6,727 bases of DNA, taken from assembly GCA_001781685.1 (NCBI GenBank), contig MFLZ01000008.1, positions 30,975 through 37,701 of the forward strand, in the 5' to 3' direction. The notes below the pieces were generated by a model, which saw only the letters and a list, made by a program, of their open reading frames with translations, searched no databases and was not told the origin of the DNA. Numbering within the stretch: the first letter of the stretch is position 1; every line of letters starts with the position of its first letter. Positions 5,609 through 6,727 of the stretch are shown here, one piece after another. A program made the translations under genes and the position numbers. The DNA is from Candidatus Kaiserbacteria bacterium RIFCSPLOWO2_01_FULL_54_13 (GTDB taxonomy: Bacteria; Patescibacteriota; Minisyncoccia; Phycocordibacterales; UBA2100).

Positions 5609-5650
5609 TCAGAGCAACCTCAAGATCACGACCGAATTGGTGCCATCCAT
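5609..5650 (-). pseudogene. pfk: 5' end of pfk, stranded at attR
   Basis: The original start of the interrupted phosphofructokinase gene is ATG GAT GGC ACC AAT (5650-5636). In the integrated state it continues into element DNA and stops at TGA (5611-5609), giving a 13-residue dead-end peptide beginning MDGTNSVV. Joined instead to the pfk body at attL it reads MDGTNQNGIILFGQGGG in frame. No good Shine-Dalgarno stands right before the ATG. Confidence 0.75.
5616..5650. other. attR: right junction of the element
   Basis: The core ATTGG is at 5636-5640. To its left is the element arm AACCTCAAGAT (5616-5626), an imperfect inverted match to the arm beside attL. To its right are the first codons of pfk. 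Crossing over here with attL restores both the pfk frame and a natural recombinase stop, which two rival nearby matches fail to do. Confidence 0.8.
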
Positions 5651-5658
5651 TTAACTCG

Positions 5659-5708
5659 CTAACTATCTGGTTCCAATTCCGTCCCACTTGGGTCCAACTT
5701 TGCCTCCT
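5659..5708 (-). promoter_or_regulatory. Strong Shine-Dalgarno and 12-codon leader ORF ahead of pfk
   Basis: AGGAGG (5708-5703) is followed after 5 nt by TTG (5697), opening 12 codons (Leu/Met-DPSGTELEPDS) that stop at TAG (5661-5659), 8 nt before the pfk ATG and out of frame with it. It is the best ribosome-binding site in this gap, while the pfk ATG has none. Coupled translation from a leader peptide is possible but unproven. Confidence 0.35.
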
Positions 5709-5803
5709 AAGGCTGTGTCGTTGAACTTTGCCGTTTGTACTCTTTCGGCTATGGGAAATATGCCCTAAAGCAGACCTATTTGCAACACGAATCTTGATGA
5801 GAG

Positions 5804-6373
5804 TCAAAGTGAGAGAAAATATCTGTGCAATTCTTCTGTTGCATCCGCGAGTTCGGGGTGGAAGGCGGTGATAAGTATCTTGCCTTGCCGTGCGGCAATA
5901 ATTCTTTTGTCAGAAAGTCTCGCGAGTACGTGAGCATTTTTGCCGGGTTTTTCGAAAACCGGAGCGCGAATAAAGAGCACGGGAATTGGCTTTCTCTGAA
6001 TGTTCTTCATCGTGACGCGCGCTTCGAAGCTATCGAGCTGTCTGCCGAAAGCGTTGCGCCGCGCCGTGATGTCCATGAGGCCGATCTGGGGCTGATCTTT
6101 GGCACTACCCGCTATATGTTTCGCTAGGAGAATCGCTCCGGCACATGTGCCCCACACGGGCATTCCTTTTTTGATCTTATTTCGGATCGGCGTAAGTAGT
6201 TTGTAGGTGATCAAAAGCTTCCCGATGGTCGTGCTCTCGCCGCCGGGGATGATGAGCCGGTCTACTCGTTCGAGGTCTTCTGGTAATCTCACTGGGATTG
6301 CCGTTACGCCTAGTTTCTTGAGAACATCGAAGTGTTCCCGGAAATCTCCCTGCAAGGCGAGAACGCCGACCAT
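5804..6373 (-). CDS. pdxT: Pyridoxal 5'-phosphate synthase glutaminase subunit
   Basis: PdxT hydrolyses glutamine and passes ammonia to PdxS, which builds vitamin B6 (PLP) from a pentose phosphate and a triose phosphate; the complex is cytosolic. The 189-aa protein begins MVGVLALQGDFREH, the usual PdxT opening. It carries PGGESTT (43-49), the nucleophile motif WGTCAGA with Cys77, the RRNAFGRQ segment, and HPEL with His172 and Glu174, completing the class I glutaminase triad. ATG 6373 is chosen because it gives the family N terminus and lies 1 bp after the pdxS stop. The frame is open further upstream to 6433, but that would overlap pdxS. Length and all catalytic residues are normal. Confidence 0.97.
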   Translation of the reverse strand: MVGVLALQGDFREHFDVLKKLGVTAIPVRLPEDLERVDRLIIPGGESTTIGKLLITYKLLTPIRNKIKKGMPVWGTCAGAILLAKHIAGSAKDQPQIGLMDITARRNAFGRQLDSFEARVTMKNIQRKPIPVLFIRAPVFEKPGKNAHVLARLSDKRIIAARQGKILITAFHPELADATEELHRYFLSL

Positions 6374-6374
6374 A

Positions 6375-6727
6375 TTAGGTTCCACGCTTCGCGAGGCGCT
6401 CAGTTTCGGGAAGTGTCGTAAGATCGATCCCACGCATTGGCTCGCCCAAGCCCTCGCTCACTTTTGCCAAGATGTCCGGATTGTCAAAGTGGGTTGTTGC
6501 TTCGACGATTGCCCGAGCACGTTTGCGTGGGTTTTGCGATTTGAAAATGCCGGAGCCGACAAAAACTCCTTCAACACCGAGCTGCATCATGAGAGCGGCG
6601 TCTGCCGGAGTCGCAATTCCACCAGCGGAGAAATTCACCACAGGGAGTTTGCCCTCGCGCGCAACTTTTTTTACGAGTTCGTACGGAACCCGGAATTCTT
6701 TTGCCACAGCTCGGAGCTTCTTCTCGC
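6375..6727 (-). CDS. pdxS: Pyridoxal 5'-phosphate synthase catalytic subunit, C-terminal part (start beyond the window)
   Basis: These 116-117 residues are the end of PdxS, the TIM-barrel enzyme that makes PLP using ammonia from PdxT. The diagnostic segment NFSAGGIATPADAALMMQ, followed by GVFVGSGIFKSQNP, is intact. The preceding EFRVPYELV and the following EGLGEPMRGID are also typical. The frame is open to the window edge. The stop is 1 bp before the pdxT ATG, the classic coupled pdxST operon. Readthrough from this operon would run into the pfk leader and then into the element. Confidence 0.97.
   Translation of the reverse strand, partial: EKKLRAVAKEFRVPYELVKKVAREGKLPVVNFSAGGIATPADAALMMQLGVEGVFVGSGIFKSQNPRKRARAIVEATTHFDNPDILAKVSEGLGEPMRGIDLTTLPETERLAKRGT

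Larger units (their letters stand above)
1168..5640. mobile_element. Integrated serine-recombinase element, about 4.47 kb
   Basis: The element lies between copies of ATTGG at 1168-1172 and 5636-5640, a period of 4,468 bp. Removing one period joins ATG GAT GGC ACC AAT (5650-5636) in frame to CAG AAC GGA ATC of pfk (1167 onward). Closing the element into a circle gives its recombinase a natural stop. The contents are a large serine recombinase, two small proteins, an exported peptidoglycan-binding protein, a terminase-small-subunit-like protein, a winged-helix/membrane protein and two candidate structured RNAs. All are on the minus strand, the same direction as the host genes. Base composition is lower in GC than the flanks. 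No capsid, portal, large terminase, replication or conjugation genes are present, so it is either self-integrating only or a satellite. Confidence 0.85.

Noticed and set aside
5676..5692. Match of 13 of 17 bases to attL (CCCAA-N4-GACGGAAT on the minus strand) as attR
   Set aside because: Joining here leaves the pfk frame with no ATG, GTG or TTG back to an upstream stop. The core at 5636-5640 restores both genes.
5571..5807. 78-codon minus-strand frame with a TTG start after pdxT
   Set aside because: It spans attR, has no Shine-Dalgarno, overlaps the pdxT stop and shows no protein-like features; it is chance readthrough of intergenic and element DNA.

Overview
The window is a stretch of bacterial chromosome, all genes on the minus strand, carrying a compact integrated mobile element of about 4.47 kb. 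The flanks are GC-rich housekeeping DNA. On the right are the end of pdxS and all of pdxT (PLP synthase). On the left is a long, uninterrupted 6-phosphofructokinase (pfk) reading frame that has no start codon and runs off the window. The DNA between them is visibly less GC-rich. TGA acts as a stop (pdxT, recombinase), so this is not a lineage that reassigns TGA. The small exported peptidoglycan-binding protein, the type of large serine recombinase and the sparse Shine-Dalgarno signals suggest a Patescibacteria (CPR) host. That is inference from familiarity with such genomes, not a database result.

The central result is that both ends of the element can be placed. The 5-bp sequence ATTGG (CCAAT on the coding strand) occurs at 1168-1172 and 5636-5640. 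Joining the outer halves across it gives an in-frame pfk that begins ATG GAT GGC ACC AAT and continues into the phosphofructokinase glycine loop. Joining the inner halves gives a circular element in which the recombinase ends ...NPIRS followed by TGA. Imperfect inverted arms flank the core, as expected for a serine-integrase attP. The element therefore sits within the first codons of pfk, separating them from the rest of the gene. In the integrated state the recombinase reads through into host DNA and gains a 51-residue host-encoded tail.

Layout in coding direction (right to left): pdxS, pdxT, pfk leader and first five codons, attR, a 111-aa winged-helix-like protein with a C-terminal membrane helix, a 124-aa protein resembling phage terminase small subunits, a dense run of tetraloop-capped hairpins (candidate structured RNA 1), an exported peptidoglycan-binding coiled-coil protein, a second candidate RNA gene with its own promoter and rho-independent terminator (RNA 2), two small proteins, the large serine recombinase, attL, and the body of pfk. 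No capsid, portal, large terminase, replication or conjugation gene is visible. The element is thus either a minimal integrative element or a satellite dependent on a helper.

The most interesting points are the precise interruption of a glycolytic gene by an excisable element, and two unidentified, highly structured RNA candidates, one of them directly beside the terminase-like gene. Both RNAs contain sequence copies that could support mutually exclusive pairings.
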